NCBI RefSeq assembly: GCF_009831625.1
Contig: NZ_WUUS01000003.1
Location: 327,842 to 391,841 of the forward strand
Reading direction: 5' to 3'
Length of the DNA: 64,000 bases
Source of the DNA: Halobaculum saliterrae
GTDB lineage: Archaea > Halobacteriota > Halobacteria > Halobacteriales > Haloferacaceae
Of this stretch, positions 42,850 through 51,446 are shown in pieces. Numbering within the stretch: position 1 is the stretch's first letter; each line of letters starts with the position of its first letter. The notes under the pieces are model-generated. The model had not been told where the DNA came from and did no database searches. It saw nothing but the letters and a program-made list of their open reading frames with translations. A program made the translations under genes and the position numbers.

Positions 42850-42866
42850 GTGTGTGATCTATGCAA
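42850..42866 (-). promoter_or_regulatory. Operator candidate A (upstream of thioredoxin)
   Basis: On the minus strand this reads TTGCATAGATCACACAC. It shares 15 of 17 positions with site B (43422-43438) and the same 6-5-6 layout. It lies just upstream of a TATA-like TTTCTTACG before the thioredoxin ATG. A larger GATCTAT...ATAGATC inverted repeat (42856-42884) overlaps it. Confidence 0.55.
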
Positions 42867-42975
42867 TACTATACAATATAGATCGGCCCGAGAACTGTAT
42901 CCCTGCCTCCGTTGCACGCAGGAATTAGCCCGTCGTCGCGACTGGTGGGTGGCGACGCCGAGTGGAGAGGGAACG

Positions 42976-43380
42976 TCAGCTTTCGGCGGCAGGGGCCGGG
43001 GTCTCGGACTGCTCGTACTTGGTCTCGAACTCCTGGATGAGCTGGCCCATCTTCGCGTACCAGTCGTTGAGCATCCGCTGCATGTCGTCGGTGATCTGAC
43101 TGGGGTCGTTCGGCGAGTAGACGTGGTAGTAGCCGCCCTGATCGTAGTTCACCTGCTCTTTCTCGATGAATCCCGTCTGGAGGAGTCGCTGGACGGCCCG
43201 GTACGCCGTCGAGCGCTCGCGGTCGACGGCCTCAGCGAGCTCGTCGACGGTCAGTGGCTCTTCGGCCTCGACGAGCGTCCGAAAGCACTCCTTGTCGAGT
43301 TCCTTGAGGCCGTGGAAACACTCCAACAGCCCTTCGCACTCCATATCCTGTCGGAGTTGTTCGGACATCGAATCTGGCAT
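42976..43380 (-). CDS. Winged-helix regulator (TrmB/MarR-like) of a sulfur/redox cluster
   Basis: This 134-residue protein has a dimer helix (QLRQDMECEGLLECFHGLKE), a helix-turn-helix (LTVDELAEAVDRERSTAYRA) and a wing (YDQGGYYHVYSPNDP), followed by a C-terminal helix with KYEQSE. Close relatives sit beside thioredoxin, sulfurtransferase, TauE/SafE and metallo-beta-lactamase genes in haloarchaea. Two Cys (residues 15 and 20, region CEGLLEC) could be a redox or sulfane-sulfur sensor. It likely binds the operators before its own gene and neighbours. Confidence 0.85.
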   Translation of the reverse strand: MPDSMSEQLRQDMECEGLLECFHGLKELDKECFRTLVEAEEPLTVDELAEAVDRERSTAYRAVQRLLQTGFIEKEQVNYDQGGYYHVYSPNDPSQITDDMQRMLNDWYAKMGQLIQEFETKYEQSETPAPAAES

Positions 43381-43421
43381 CTGTATTGCTCGATCGTACG
43401 GACTGTGCGGTTATAAGATTT

Positions 43422-43438
43422 TTGTATAGATCACACAA
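43422..43438 (+). promoter_or_regulatory. Operator candidate B (upstream of the regulator gene)
   Basis: TTGTAT-AGATC-ACACAA is an inverted repeat with one mismatch. It lies 42 bases upstream of the regulator ATG, directly next to a TATA-like TCTTATAAC, and it shares the AGATC-ACACA core with site A. Confidence 0.6.
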
Positions 43439-43492
43439 TCGCGCGCTATAGTGGGTCGAGAGACGAGATCGAGTCGTGAGATACCCTCCGTT

Positions 43493-43815
43493 CTATGTCG
43501 CCGAGAGCCGACACCAGAAGCCGGTGTCGTCGTCGCGAAGTTGGCAGACGGCAGCGAGAACGATCGTCCCACTCACGATGACGGTCGCGCCGAAGATCAG
43601 CGCGACACTCAGAGTGGTGAGTACGCCGATATCGTATACGGTGCCGACGCGCTTGGCGGCGACGGCGACGCTGCCCGCGAGCAGCATCGTCGCGAAGTAC
43701 CCCTTGATATCGTCTTCGTCGACGACGTTGGAAGACGCCCGCACCGATGCGCGCGCCGAACGCGCTTCCGGCGAGCAGCGTCGCTACGACGGGTACCGCG
43801 ACGAACCCCGACTGG
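43493..43815 (-). pseudogene. C-terminal remnant of a TauE/SafE-like sulfite exporter
   Basis: From about 43815 the frame reads VPVVATLLAGSAFGARIGAG, then shifts near 43745 to VVDEDDIKGYFATMLLAGSV and a last hydrophobic helix ending in CRLSAT. These segments match the C-terminal part of TauE/SafE-type exporters. The N-terminal half, with several helices, is missing. The reading frame is broken and the upstream end joins a methyltransferase fragment, so it is a pseudogene. Confidence 0.6.
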
Positions 43816-44164
43816 TCGCCGACACCGTGGAACGTGTTCGCAACGACGAGCGTGTCGACCGGATCGGGGAGGACTTCGGTCAGGTCCCCGGCGTCACCGT
43901 GATCGGGACGACGTTCTCGATAGCCTGTCGTCCGGCGATACGATCGAGTTCCGCGAGAAGTGTCTCGTCCAAGTCAACCGCGTATACCGGCTTCGGCTCG
44001 ACGATCCGGGCGGCCGGGAGCGCGAAGTAGCCGCTACCACAGCCGACCTCGGCGACCGACTCCCCGGACTCGAGGCCGAGTTCCCGGAGCGTCTCGCCCG
44101 GGGTCGGCCAGAGCTTGCTCCACCAGTCCCAGTCGGGCTGGCCGGTGTTCTGGAACCGGCCCAT
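43805..44164 (-). pseudogene. SAM-dependent methyltransferase fragment, frameshifted and fused to a TauE/SafE remnant
   Basis: The ATG at 44164 opens MGRFQNTGQPDWDWWSKLWP and the class I motif AEVGCGSGYFALPAARIVEP, then VYAVDLDETLL. The frame stops at about 43880. In the -1 frame it goes on with DLTEVLPDPVDTLVVANTFH, the usual motif after the SAM site. It then runs into TauE/SafE-like sequence near 43810. The last third of a normal methyltransferase (about 190 residues) is lost. The start lies two bases after the DUF2892 stop, so both were once in one operon. Confidence 0.75.
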
Positions 44165-44166
44165 CC

Positions 44167-44385
44167 TCAGCGAGAGCCCGACGTGTCGATCCCGAGCAGG
44201 CGATAGACGAGACAGAGTCGGACGATCCCGGTCCCGACGAGAACGAGCGCCAGCAGCAGCAGGACCGCGCCGACTGTCGTTCCGAGTCCGAGCAGGCCGC
44301 CGAGCGTCGCCGATCCGACGACCGCCGATCCCAGTCCGAGGGCGATTCGAGTTCGACTGTCTGTCGCGCCCATATTGTTTTTCAT
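44167..44385 (-). CDS. DUF2892 (YgaP-like) membrane protein
   Basis: This 72-residue protein starts KNNMGATDSRTRIALGLGSA, followed by two hydrophobic helices and ends VYRLLGIDTSGS. The GxxDRxxR start and the GLVRLCPVYxLLGI-like ending are the hallmarks of DUF2892, a two-helix membrane domain often fused to rhodanese domains. Its neighbours, a methyltransferase fragment and TauE/SafE remnant, fit a sulfur role. The ATG at 44385 is chosen, not the longer frame. Confidence 0.8.
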   Translation of the reverse strand: MKNNMGATDSRTRIALGLGSAVVGSATLGGLLGLGTTVGAVLLLLALVLVGTGIVRLCLVYRLLGIDTSGSR

Positions 44386-44666
44386 ACCCACTACTACACC
44401 ATACGACCACCTAACTCTTTGCTGACAGCCCCCGCACCGATGACGACAGGAGATCCGGCTCAACGACCGCGTCTGTGGACTGGTACTGGTCTGTCCGGGA
44501 CTGCCACCTCGCTGGAAGCTGAATGAGGAGAGCCCGCGTCGTCGACGTGTAGTTCCCGGTCGACGTACTCGTCGGGTGCGTTGACTGCGTCGGTTGTACT
44601 CGAGAGAGGTATGGGGGATCGCCTATCGACCTTCCGGCGTGGTTCGACCGACCATCCGAAGGAAAT

Positions 44667-44683
44667 TTGTGTGTTAGACACAA
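44667..44683 (+). promoter_or_regulatory. Operator candidate C (upstream of the DUF302 gene)
   Basis: TTGTGT-GTTAG-ACACAA is a perfect 6-5-6 inverted repeat. It matches site B in 11 of 12 half-site positions and is followed by a TATA-like CAATATAAGG. This indicates control of the DUF302 gene by the same factor as the regulator and thioredoxin genes. Confidence 0.6.
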
Positions 44684-44695
44684 TATAAGGCACGA

Positions 44696-45136
44696 ATGAC
44701 GCTCCCTATCGACCCGACCCAGATCGACCCTGAGGACATCGGCGAGGAACGGACGACCCTCGAGATGAGCCACGAGGACGCGATCGAACACGTCCGCGAC
44801 GTGTTCACGGACGCCGGATTCGGCGTCCCGGTGGAGTTCTCACCCTCCGAGATGCTCAACGAGAAGGTCGACGCGGGGCGCGATCCGTACTACGTGCTGG
44901 GCGCGTGCAACCCCGAGGTCGCCGACCGAGCGCTCGACGCGACTGACAACAAACTCGGGGCGCTCATGGCCTGCAACGTCGTCGTCTGGGAGGAGGAACC
45001 CGGCACGCAGGTCGTCTACCACGTCTCGATCATGCGCATCGCGCGACTGGTCGGGATGGCGCCCGACGACGATGAGATGGCGGACATCGTCGCCGACACG
45101 GGCGAACTCGTCGAGGAAGCGTTCCGGAACCTCTGA
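44696..45136 (+). CDS. DUF302 domain protein (146 aa)
   Basis: The protein reads LEMSHEDAIEHVRDVFTDAG, FSPSEMLNEKVDAGRDPYYV, LGACNPEVADRALDATDNKL and a CNVVVWEEEPGTQVV strand. The last Cys-x-Val-Val-Val and the GAC-NP motif are typical of DUF302, a family found with thioredoxin and sulfur genes. The role is unknown. The ATG at 44696 is used. Because the TATA-like element lies only about 10 bases upstream of it, the ATG at 44765 (MSHEDAIEH) is a possible alternative start. Confidence 0.85.
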   Translation: MTLPIDPTQIDPEDIGEERTTLEMSHEDAIEHVRDVFTDAGFGVPVEFSPSEMLNEKVDAGRDPYYVLGACNPEVADRALDATDNKLGALMACNVVVWEEEPGTQVVYHVSIMRIARLVGMAPDDDEMADIVADTGELVEEAFRNL

Positions 45137-45240
45137 GACGGGTTCCACGCGTTGGACGCCGACAGCACCGAGAGGTCGACGCCCTCGGATCTCCCGACCG
45201 GTCGAGCGCGTCGATCGAACACGGTGCGTCGGTGAATCGA

Positions 45241-46143
45241 CTATCGGCGCCACCCGGACGGCACGTACTGTTCGAAGTCCGGCTCGCGGGTTACCCCCGC
45301 CGGTCGGAACGCACGCGATCCGCCGATCCGAAACTCCTCGATCCGGTCCTGTCCGGGACCGGTAACGTAGCCCACGTACGCCATGGCGAGCTGATACGCG
45401 GTGTCGTTCCTCGCCGGATCGACCGGGATCAGCCCGTACTCGTTCCGCAGGAGCGGCGGCGGGTTCCGGATGCCGCGATCGACGTGTGCGACCAGCCCGC
45501 CGTCGACGACGTTCAGGAACGTCCCGCGGTCGGTCAGCGTGTACGCGTTCGTCTGGGCGGCCGTGACGAGGGTGTTGCCCATCCCCTGTCCGGTCTCGCT
45601 GTACCACGAGCCCGACGGGGAAACGCCCGTCTCCTCCCAGATCTCCAGTTCCCGGATGTGAGTACCGGACCGATCGCCGCGTGAGACGAACGTGGCCTCG
45701 GCCTCGGCGATCGCCTCGAACGCCGAGACCGGGTCCCGGCCCGCTATTCCCGCGGGGTCGTCCGGCGGACCGACGACGAGGAAGTCGTTGGCCATGAGCG
45801 ACCGGCGATTGATCCCGTGGCCGGCTCGGAGGAACTCGTCCTCGAGGAGGCGGGCGTGAACGAGAACGACGTCACAGTCGCCGTTGCGCGCCGTTTCGAG
45901 CGATCCGCCGGTTCCCCGGGCTATCGCCTCGACCGAGACGCCGAAGCGGTCCTCGAACCCCGGGTTGAGGGCATCGAGCAGTCCGCTGTCGTACGCCGTC
46001 GTCGCCGTCGCGAGCGTCAGCGAGTCGCCGGCGATGGCGCCGCCCCCGTCCCCGTCCTCGTTCGAGGAGGCGTCGCCGAGGCAGCCCGCGAGCGAGACCA
46101 CGGTGCCGCCGCCAACTGCCTCCATGTATCGCCGACGGTCCAT
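45241..46143 (-). CDS. Tungstate ABC transporter substrate-binding protein TupA-like
   Basis: This 300-residue exported protein has a Tat-type DRRRYMEAVGG signal and a SLAGC lipobox, then an acidic linker. The mature domain carries LTLATATTAYDSGLLDALNP, AIARGTGGSLETARNGDCDV and NDFLVVGPPDDPAGI. These match the TupA family, which binds tungstate with Thr/Ser and backbone groups. The permease and ATPase genes are not adjacent, so the transporter is either split or lies outside the window. Confidence 0.88.
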   Translation of the reverse strand: MDRRRYMEAVGGGTVVSLAGCLGDASSNEDGDGGGAIAGDSLTLATATTAYDSGLLDALNPGFEDRFGVSVEAIARGTGGSLETARNGDCDVVLVHARLLEDEFLRAGHGINRRSLMANDFLVVGPPDDPAGIAGRDPVSAFEAIAEAEATFVSRGDRSGTHIRELEIWEETGVSPSGSWYSETGQGMGNTLVTAAQTNAYTLTDRGTFLNVVDGGLVAHVDRGIRNPPPLLRNEYGLIPVDPARNDTAYQLAMAYVGYVTGPGQDRIEEFRIGGSRAFRPAGVTREPDFEQYVPSGWRR

Positions 46144-46267
46144 GTCCGGCGTGTTCGGCTCGATTCAATAAATGGTGGTGGTTATCTCATTTCGGTCGGG
46201 TAACCGTACCCGAACACGTTCGGCGTGTCGAACCGCTCGCCCGGAAGCGGTCAGGCCGGACGCGTGG

Positions 46268-46522
46268 TCACTCCCCGTCCAGCAGCCCCATGTCCTCGGC
46301 CGCCAGATCGGCGATACGGTCGGCGATCCCGGGCTCGACGCCGGCGACGTCCTTGCCCCCGTGTCTCGTCTCGTTGTGCCGGTCGAGTTGGTCCGCGAGC
46401 TTCGAGAGCGGCACGCGCGTCTGCGTGTCGCACTCCTCGCAGACGATGGGGACCGTCGGCTCGTCGCTTCCGTCGGACGCATCGTCGGTACCATCGCTCC
46501 CGTCCGTTCCGTCCGTGGTCAT
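46268..46522 (-). CDS. Small zinc-finger protein (84 aa)
   Basis: The first 22 residues are acidic. They are followed by VPIVCEECDTQTRVPLSKLA and a DRHNETRHGGKD segment, giving C-x2-C...H-x4-H spacing for one zinc ion. The C-terminal part is a short helix. Conserved haloarchaeal small proteins have this build; function is unknown. Confidence 0.65.
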   Translation of the reverse strand: MTTDGTDGSDGTDDASDGSDEPTVPIVCEECDTQTRVPLSKLADQLDRHNETRHGGKDVAGVEPGIADRIADLAAEDMGLLDGE

Positions 46523-46669
46523 ACACGGCGCTCGCGGGGGAACCGTCTTAACGGGTCGGGTCGGCGGCGAGAGGTGGCCCCCCGGCGGCGAGAGGTGGTC
46601 CCGCGGCGGGGAGAGACGGACCGGGAGCGACGGTCGGTCCGACGGCTGAGGCCCGACTCCGGCGGCCGG

Positions 46670-47866
46670 TCACCCGAGCCGCATGGGGTCGACAGCGTCG
46701 CCGAGCGCGGCGAGGCGGTCGCTGGTCGAGATCCCGGACAGCAGCACCGTGACGCGGAACTCCTCGGCGGTCGGGTCGGGATAGTCTCCCCAGCGGATCT
46801 CCGGAACGCCCGTCTCCTCCTCGATCACCCCCCGGGCGCGCTCGAGCCCGCGACGGCTGAGCCACGCGGGCGGCGCGTGGAACACGACCGCCGCCCGCGA
46901 CGCGCTGGTGGTGTCACACGGGAGGGTGAGACGGTGAGAGATCGCCTTTCGAGCGGCGTTGGTCGCGACCGACACCGCCTCGCCCTCGTCGACCGCGGGC
47001 CCGTCGGCGCCGCCGATTCGGTCGAGCAGGCCGCCGACGAGCCCCTCGCGGCGACCGTTCTCCACCTCGGCGCCGGCGGTGCCCAGCGCGGTGACGCCGC
47101 CGGCGCCGAGGGTGTTCGTCAGCTCGCTGGCGTCGAGGACGCGTTCCGGCGTCGGGTCGGCGGCCTCGCCTGCGGCGAGCAGCGAGCCGAGCCGGCCGGC
47201 GACGGCGGCGTCCACCTCCGGCCACGCGTCGTCGTACGTGCCGCCGCTGGCGCGCCAGACGTCGAGGTCGGCCAGCAGGAGGTCGTCGCTCGCGGCCGAG
47301 AGCGCCCGCACCGCGCCCGCCGCGTTCGACCCGAGCGGGCGGTCCGGTCGGTCGGGGCCGTCGCGGTCGTCGTCGCCGGCTGCGGACGGTCGTCTTGGGC
47401 CATCCGTCGTCGCGTCCACCGCGTCGCCGTTTCCGCCGTCCTCCGCGACGCCCGGGAGCACCCCGAGCGCGTACACCGGCGTGCCCGTCACCTGCCCGAG
47501 CAGGTCGACGATCGCCGGGGCGATGCCGGCGCCGGTGCCGCCGCCGAGCGCGGCGCACACGACCGCGGCGTCGATCCGACCGACGGGGATCGTATCGGCT
47601 GCGGCCCGGAGTTCCGGACGCTCCTCGCGGGCGATCTCGGCGGCCAGCTCCGTGTCGCCGGCGGTTCCACTCCCCTCCGTGTGGACCGTCCCGAGGAGGT
47701 GCCGGTCGTCCTCGTCGACCCGGTCGAGGTCGGCGAGCGCGCCCGCGTCGGTGTCGATCGCGACCGCGCCGACGAGGTAGTCCGCGGCGCGCCCCGCGTC
47801 GTCCGCGAGCAGCGCGTCCGCGATCGCGGTGCCGCCCCCGCCGACGCCGACGACTCCGATCTGCAT
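46670..47866 (-). CDS. FtsZ/tubulin-superfamily GTPase, non-canonical
   Basis: This 398-residue protein starts [20 protein letters not shown] and carries the tubulin signature as [18 protein letters not shown]. An acidic insert of about 35 residues ([20 protein letters not shown]...) breaks the middle. The C-terminal half reads [15 protein letters not shown] and [20 protein letters not shown]. It is more divergent from FtsZ1, FtsZ2 and CetZ than those are from each other, at least by eye, and probably belongs to the less studied haloarchaeal tubulin paralogs. Cell-shape or division roles are possible. Confidence 0.8.
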   Translation of the reverse strand: MQIGVVGVGGGGTAIADALLADDAGRAADYLVGAVAIDTDAGALADLDRVDEDDRHLLGTVHTEGSGTAGDTELAAEIAREERPELRAAADTIPVGRIDAAVVCAALGGGTGAGIAPAIVDLLGQVTGTPVYALGVLPGVAEDGGNGDAVDATTDGPRRPSAAGDDDRDGPDRPDRPLGSNAAGAVRALSAASDDLLLADLDVWRASGGTYDDAWPEVDAAVAGRLGSLLAAGEAADPTPERVLDASELTNTLGAGGVTALGTAGAEVENGRREGLVGGLLDRIGGADGPAVDEGEAVSVATNAARKAISHRLTLPCDTTSASRAAVVFHAPPAWLSRRGLERARGVIEEETGVPEIRWGDYPDPTAEEFRVTVLLSGISTSDRLAALGDAVDPMRLG

Positions 47867-48035
47867 ATCGAGTGAACGCGGCCGCCGCGAGTACATAACC
47901 GTGGTGGCGCGACGACCCGAGCCGGGCCGACCCGGTCCGACCCGGTTCCGGTCGGATTCCACCGGACGGCCGTGGCGACGACCGAGCGGCCGCCGCGGGG
48001 AAAAACGGTATGCTCGGGGGTCCCGTTGTCGTCGT

Positions 48036-48524
48036 ATGGTCGAACTCGTGTCCGTGGCCGCGGTCGCGGACAACGGCGTCATCGGCGACGACGGCGAACT
48101 CCCGTGGCCCTCGATCCCCGAGGACAAGCGGCAGTACCGAGACCGGATCGCGAACGACCCGGTGATCCTCGGCCGCCGGACGTTCGAGTCGATGCTGGAC
48201 GACCTCCCCGGCTCGGCACAGATCGTCCTCTCGCGGAGCGTCGACTCGGTCGAGGCCGACACCGCCCGCGTCGCCGCCGACGTGGACGAGGCGGTCGGGA
48301 TCGCCGACTCCCTCGAGGCCGACACCGCCTACGTGATCGGCGGCGGCGGGATCTACGAGCTGTTTCAGCCGCACGTCGACCGGATGGCGCTCAGTCGGGT
48401 CCACGGCGAGTACGAGGGCGACACCACCTACCCGGAGTGGAACGAGGCAGACTGGGAGCTGGTCGAGTCGACCGAGTTCGACCGCTTCACGCTGGAGGAG
48501 TGGGTCCGGGCCGACGGCGGGTGA
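48036..48524 (+). CDS. folA: Dihydrofolate reductase
   Basis: This 162-residue enzyme reduces dihydrofolate with NADPH. It shows [20 protein letters not shown], the folate-binding Trp in the [12 protein letters not shown] segment, [11 protein letters not shown] and [12 protein letters not shown]. It is the type called hdrA/hdrB in haloarchaea. The start is the ATG at 48036, and it is divergent from the FtsZ-like gene with a short promoter between. Confidence 0.95.
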   Translation: MVELVSVAAVADNGVIGDDGELPWPSIPEDKRQYRDRIANDPVILGRRTFESMLDDLPGSAQIVLSRSVDSVEADTARVAADVDEAVGIADSLEADTAYVIGGGGIYELFQPHVDRMALSRVHGEYEGDTTYPEWNEADWELVESTEFDRFTLEEWVRADGG

Positions 48525-48942
48525 CGCGCCTCGTACATCGGACAGTGACGCGGGACCACCGGTTCGACAGTTCACCGGAACGGTCGATAACCGCCCCCTC
48601 AGATCCTCTGTAGACTGTTCTGGCGCGCGCGCTGACGACTGTTTTTGCCCCCGTGTGTGAACGTGGCCACGCGACCGTCCCGAAGAGGACGAACGTACGT
48701 TTGCTTTTCACACGGGATCTTCGAGAAAGAACGTCCTTTAGGAGACAATATCGGTCGTAACATTGCCTGTTCGTCCGCAATATCGCTGTATAATTGGACG
48801 TTCAGTCGTGGAAATAGTTAACAGCGCGACCTCCGACTCGCCATCCGAAGATGGGTTTCACAACGAAACCGAGGGAATTAATGAACGATAGTGGAGTATC
48901 GGACGCGTCGGCGAAGCGTTCGATCGTCGCGGGGGCGGTCGC
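48525..48942. other. 418-base gap with promoter-like stretch and a short leader frame
   Basis: This is an AT-richer stretch between the DHFR and NarK-like genes. A short frame from ATG 48851 (33 codons; ATG 48881 gives 23) ends in a TGA at 48950-48952, overlapping the NarK ATG at 48943. It could be a leader peptide that couples translation. CGTGGCCACG near 48662-48671 is a palindrome, and ACAATATCG and TATAATTG are AT-rich promoter candidates. Confidence 0.4.
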
Positions 48943-50265
48943 ATGTCGCTGATCCGGATGACGAAGTACCGGACGCTGTTGCTGGCGACGATCGGGTTCA
49001 ACTTCTCGTTCCTGATCTGGTTCTCGTTCGCGCCGTTCACGGGACCGATGGCCGAGGAGTTCGGGCTCTCGCTGGCGGAGATCGGGATCCTCGCCAGCGC
49101 GGCCATCTGGCTGGCGCCGTTCGGTCGCATCCTGACTGGATGGCTCTCCGACAAGTTCGGCGCGCCGGCGGTGTTCGCCATCGTGCTCGGCTACGTCGGC
49201 GTCTTCTCGATGGCGTCGGCGTTCGCGGAGTCGTACACGGTGTTCTTCGTCGAGCGGCTCATCGTCGCGACGGCGGGGATCACGTTCGTGATCGGGATCC
49301 AGCACGTCTCCGAGTGGTTCGAGGAGGAGGAGCTGGGGACCGCCGAGGGCATCTACGCGGGCGTGGGCAACGCCGGGGCCGCGGGCGGGGCGTTGATCCT
49401 CCCGCGGGTGTTCACGACCGACTGGAGCGGCCCCCTGTTCTCGACGAACTGGCGGGCGGCGTTCTTCTACACCGGCGTCGTCTCGATCCTGCTGGCGGTC
49501 GCCTACTACGCCCTCGGCGAGGCCGCCAAAAGCGAGGAGAAGCGCGCGGCCACCGCGGAGGGCGCCAGCTTCCGCGGGTGGCTGTTCACCGCGACCCGGT
49601 ACGGGACCGTCGTGCTCGCGCTGGCGTACGTGATGACGTTCGGCCTCGAACTGTCGATGAACGGCTGGCTGGCCACCTACTACCGGGAGGGGTTCAACAC
49701 TCAGAACCTCACGCTCGCGGCGACGTTCGCGGCGACGTTCTCGATCGCCGCCGGCCTGCTCCGCCCGATCGGCGGCTACGTCAGCGACCGGCTGGCGCGC
49801 GCGGAGCGCGACATCCTGCCGGTGTTCGCCGGGCGCTACCGTGAGCAGTGGACGTTCCTCACGCTGTGTTTCGTCGTCGTGACGATGTTCGGGATGACGC
49901 TCGCGGGCCTGTCGGGCGAGGTGCTGCTCGCGGTCGGCGCCGGCTTCCTCGTCGGCATGGGCTGTGCGTTCGCCGAGGGCGCGATCTTCGCGCAGGTGCC
50001 GGCGATGTTCCCGAACAGCTCCGGCGCCGTCGCGGGCGTCGTCGGCGGGGTCGGCACCGTCGGCGGCATCGTCTACCCGCTGGTGTACGCCGCGCCGTTC
50101 CTGGCGAACCTCCACGTCGGCTACGCCATCGTCGGCGCGTCGATGATCCCCATCGTCGCGATCGCGGGATGGGTGTTCCGCCCCCACGTCGCCGAGCGGG
50201 CGAACGACGACGGCTGGGTCGTCTCGACCGACCCCGCGGCGGCGCCTCCGACCTCGGACGACTGA
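48943..50265 (+). CDS. NarK-like nitrate/nitrite transporter (MFS, NNP family)
   Basis: This 440-residue protein has twelve hydrophobic segments. It holds the NNP signature glycine-rich motifs [16 protein letters not shown] (helix 5) and [15 protein letters not shown] (helix 11), the latter resembling the second nitrate signature. The MFS loop [12 protein letters not shown] is present. Nitrate or nitrite uptake is thus likely. No nitrate reductase lies in the window. Confidence 0.87.
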   Translation: MSLIRMTKYRTLLLATIGFNFSFLIWFSFAPFTGPMAEEFGLSLAEIGILASAAIWLAPFGRILTGWLSDKFGAPAVFAIVLGYVGVFSMASAFAESYTVFFVERLIVATAGITFVIGIQHVSEWFEEEELGTAEGIYAGVGNAGAAGGALILPRVFTTDWSGPLFSTNWRAAFFYTGVVSILLAVAYYALGEAAKSEEKRAATAEGASFRGWLFTATRYGTVVLALAYVMTFGLELSMNGWLATYYREGFNTQNLTLAATFAATFSIAAGLLRPIGGYVSDRLARAERDILPVFAGRYREQWTFLTLCFVVVTMFGMTLAGLSGEVLLAVGAGFLVGMGCAFAEGAIFAQVPAMFPNSSGAVAGVVGGVGTVGGIVYPLVYAAPFLANLHVGYAIVGASMIPIVAIAGWVFRPHVAERANDDGWVVSTDPAAAPPTSDD

Positions 50266-50363
50266 TCCTGCCGGCCCTCCGTGGCCGGTTTCGAGTGACC
50301 GGCCGGGATCAGCGACGGCGTTCGGCGGAAACCGATAGGTGGCTCGGGCCCCTGGGCACGTCC

Positions 50364-50834
50364 GTGCTCGCGCAAGCTGCCGCTTCGATCTCGGTACCGC
50401 TGCTGTTCCTCGTCGGCATCGTCGCCGGCGTCGTGGCGACGCTCGCGATGGATCGCGTGATGGACCGGGTCGACGAGGGCTGGACGCCGCCGCACGTCGC
50501 CAGCGGCGTCCTCACCGACACCCACCCCGACCAGTCGCCCGAACGGCTCGCGTCGGTCGTCCACTACGTCGCCGGGACGCTCTCCGGGGCGCTGTTCGTC
50601 TGGCTCCTGCTCGCGGCCGGGAGCGTCGTCGGCCCCGGAGCGCTCGCGGCGGTCCTCGCGGGGGTCGTCATGTACCCGCTGATGATCGGCTTCTTCGCGC
50701 TCGTCGTGTTGCCGCGCTCGACCGGGCTCCCCCGTCAGCGACTCGGTCGGATCCGCCGCGCGTGGGCGATCGAGGCCGCCGTCTACCTGCTCGTGCTCGT
50801 CCCTCTCGTCGGGATCGCCGCCGTCGTCCTGTAG
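50364..50834 (+). CDS. Four-helix membrane protein (156 aa)
   Basis: Starting at GTG 50364, the protein opens with a hydrophobic helix (VPLLFLVGIVAGVVATLAMD), then a cytosolic loop DRVDEGWTPPHVASGVLTDT and three more helices. Its structure suggests a small membrane protein of the haloarchaeal hypothetical type. It is followed by a second membrane protein gene on the same strand, so both may form an operon. Confidence 0.6.
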   Translation: MLAQAAASISVPLLFLVGIVAGVVATLAMDRVMDRVDEGWTPPHVASGVLTDTHPDQSPERLASVVHYVAGTLSGALFVWLLLAAGSVVGPGALAAVLAGVVMYPLMIGFFALVVLPRSTGLPRQRLGRIRRAWAIEAAVYLLVLVPLVGIAAVVL

Positions 50835-50872
50835 GCCCGAACCGTTTTCACCGTCACCCCCGTCTCGCCGGC

Positions 50873-51400
50873 GTGTTCCGACGCATCCGCGAGACGGCCC
50901 CCGCCGGGCTCGTCCCGCTCGCGTGGGGGTTCACGATCGCCGCGCACCTCGGACTCGTCGCCGACCGGCCGGTGCTGATCGCGCATCTCGTGATGGACGT
51001 CCTGCTCGTCGCGTTCGTCGGCCTCTCGTGGTCCGACATGGCCGCGGGCGTCCTCCGGGCGTGGCGGCTCGTGATCCTCGTCGGGATCCCTGTCACGCTC
51101 GCGGGCACCGTCGGCCTCCTCGTCGCCGGTGACCCCGCGTCGGCGCCGCTGATCGCGACCTCTGTCGTCGGCTGGACGCTGCTCCCCGTCCCCGCGCTGT
51201 GGTACACGGGACGGGAATCCCGAGGAACCGCGCGGGCGGTGAACTACGCGGCCGCGGCGCTCTCGCTCGCGGGCGCCGTCCTCTACGTCGGGGCGCTCGC
51301 CGTCGGCACCGCCCCGGAGGCCGGGGTCCGGATCGCCGGCCTCGCGCTCGTCGGCGTCGGCCAGACGGTGGGCATCGTCGACGCGGCGGTGCGGTACTGA
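50873..51400 (+). CDS. Six-helix membrane protein (175 aa)
   Basis: Starting at GTG 50873, it has about six hydrophobic helices (VPLAWGFTIAAHLGLVA, AHLVMDVLLVAFVGLSW, RLVILVGIPVTLAGTVGLL and others) with short loops. It has no recognised motif. It follows the four-helix protein by 38 bases, which hints at a shared transcript and a role in the membrane. Confidence 0.6.
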   Translation: MFRRIRETAPAGLVPLAWGFTIAAHLGLVADRPVLIAHLVMDVLLVAFVGLSWSDMAAGVLRAWRLVILVGIPVTLAGTVGLLVAGDPASAPLIATSVVGWTLLPVPALWYTGRESRGTARAVNYAAAALSLAGAVLYVGALAVGTAPEAGVRIAGLALVGVGQTVGIVDAAVRY

Positions 51401-51446
51401 GCCGGGTCCGGGACGGTCGCCTCCTCACCCGTCGCCTCGGCTCCCC

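Noticed and set aside
44464..44666. A gene on either strand between DUF2892 and DUF302
   Set aside because: Open frames there lack plausible starts and composition; the stretch is treated as intergenic, possibly a remnant.
47870..48325. N-terminal extension of the FtsZ-like gene to 48325
   Set aside because: It is antisense to DHFR and rich in Arg and Ser; the FtsZ-like fold begins with [12 protein letters not shown] at 47866.
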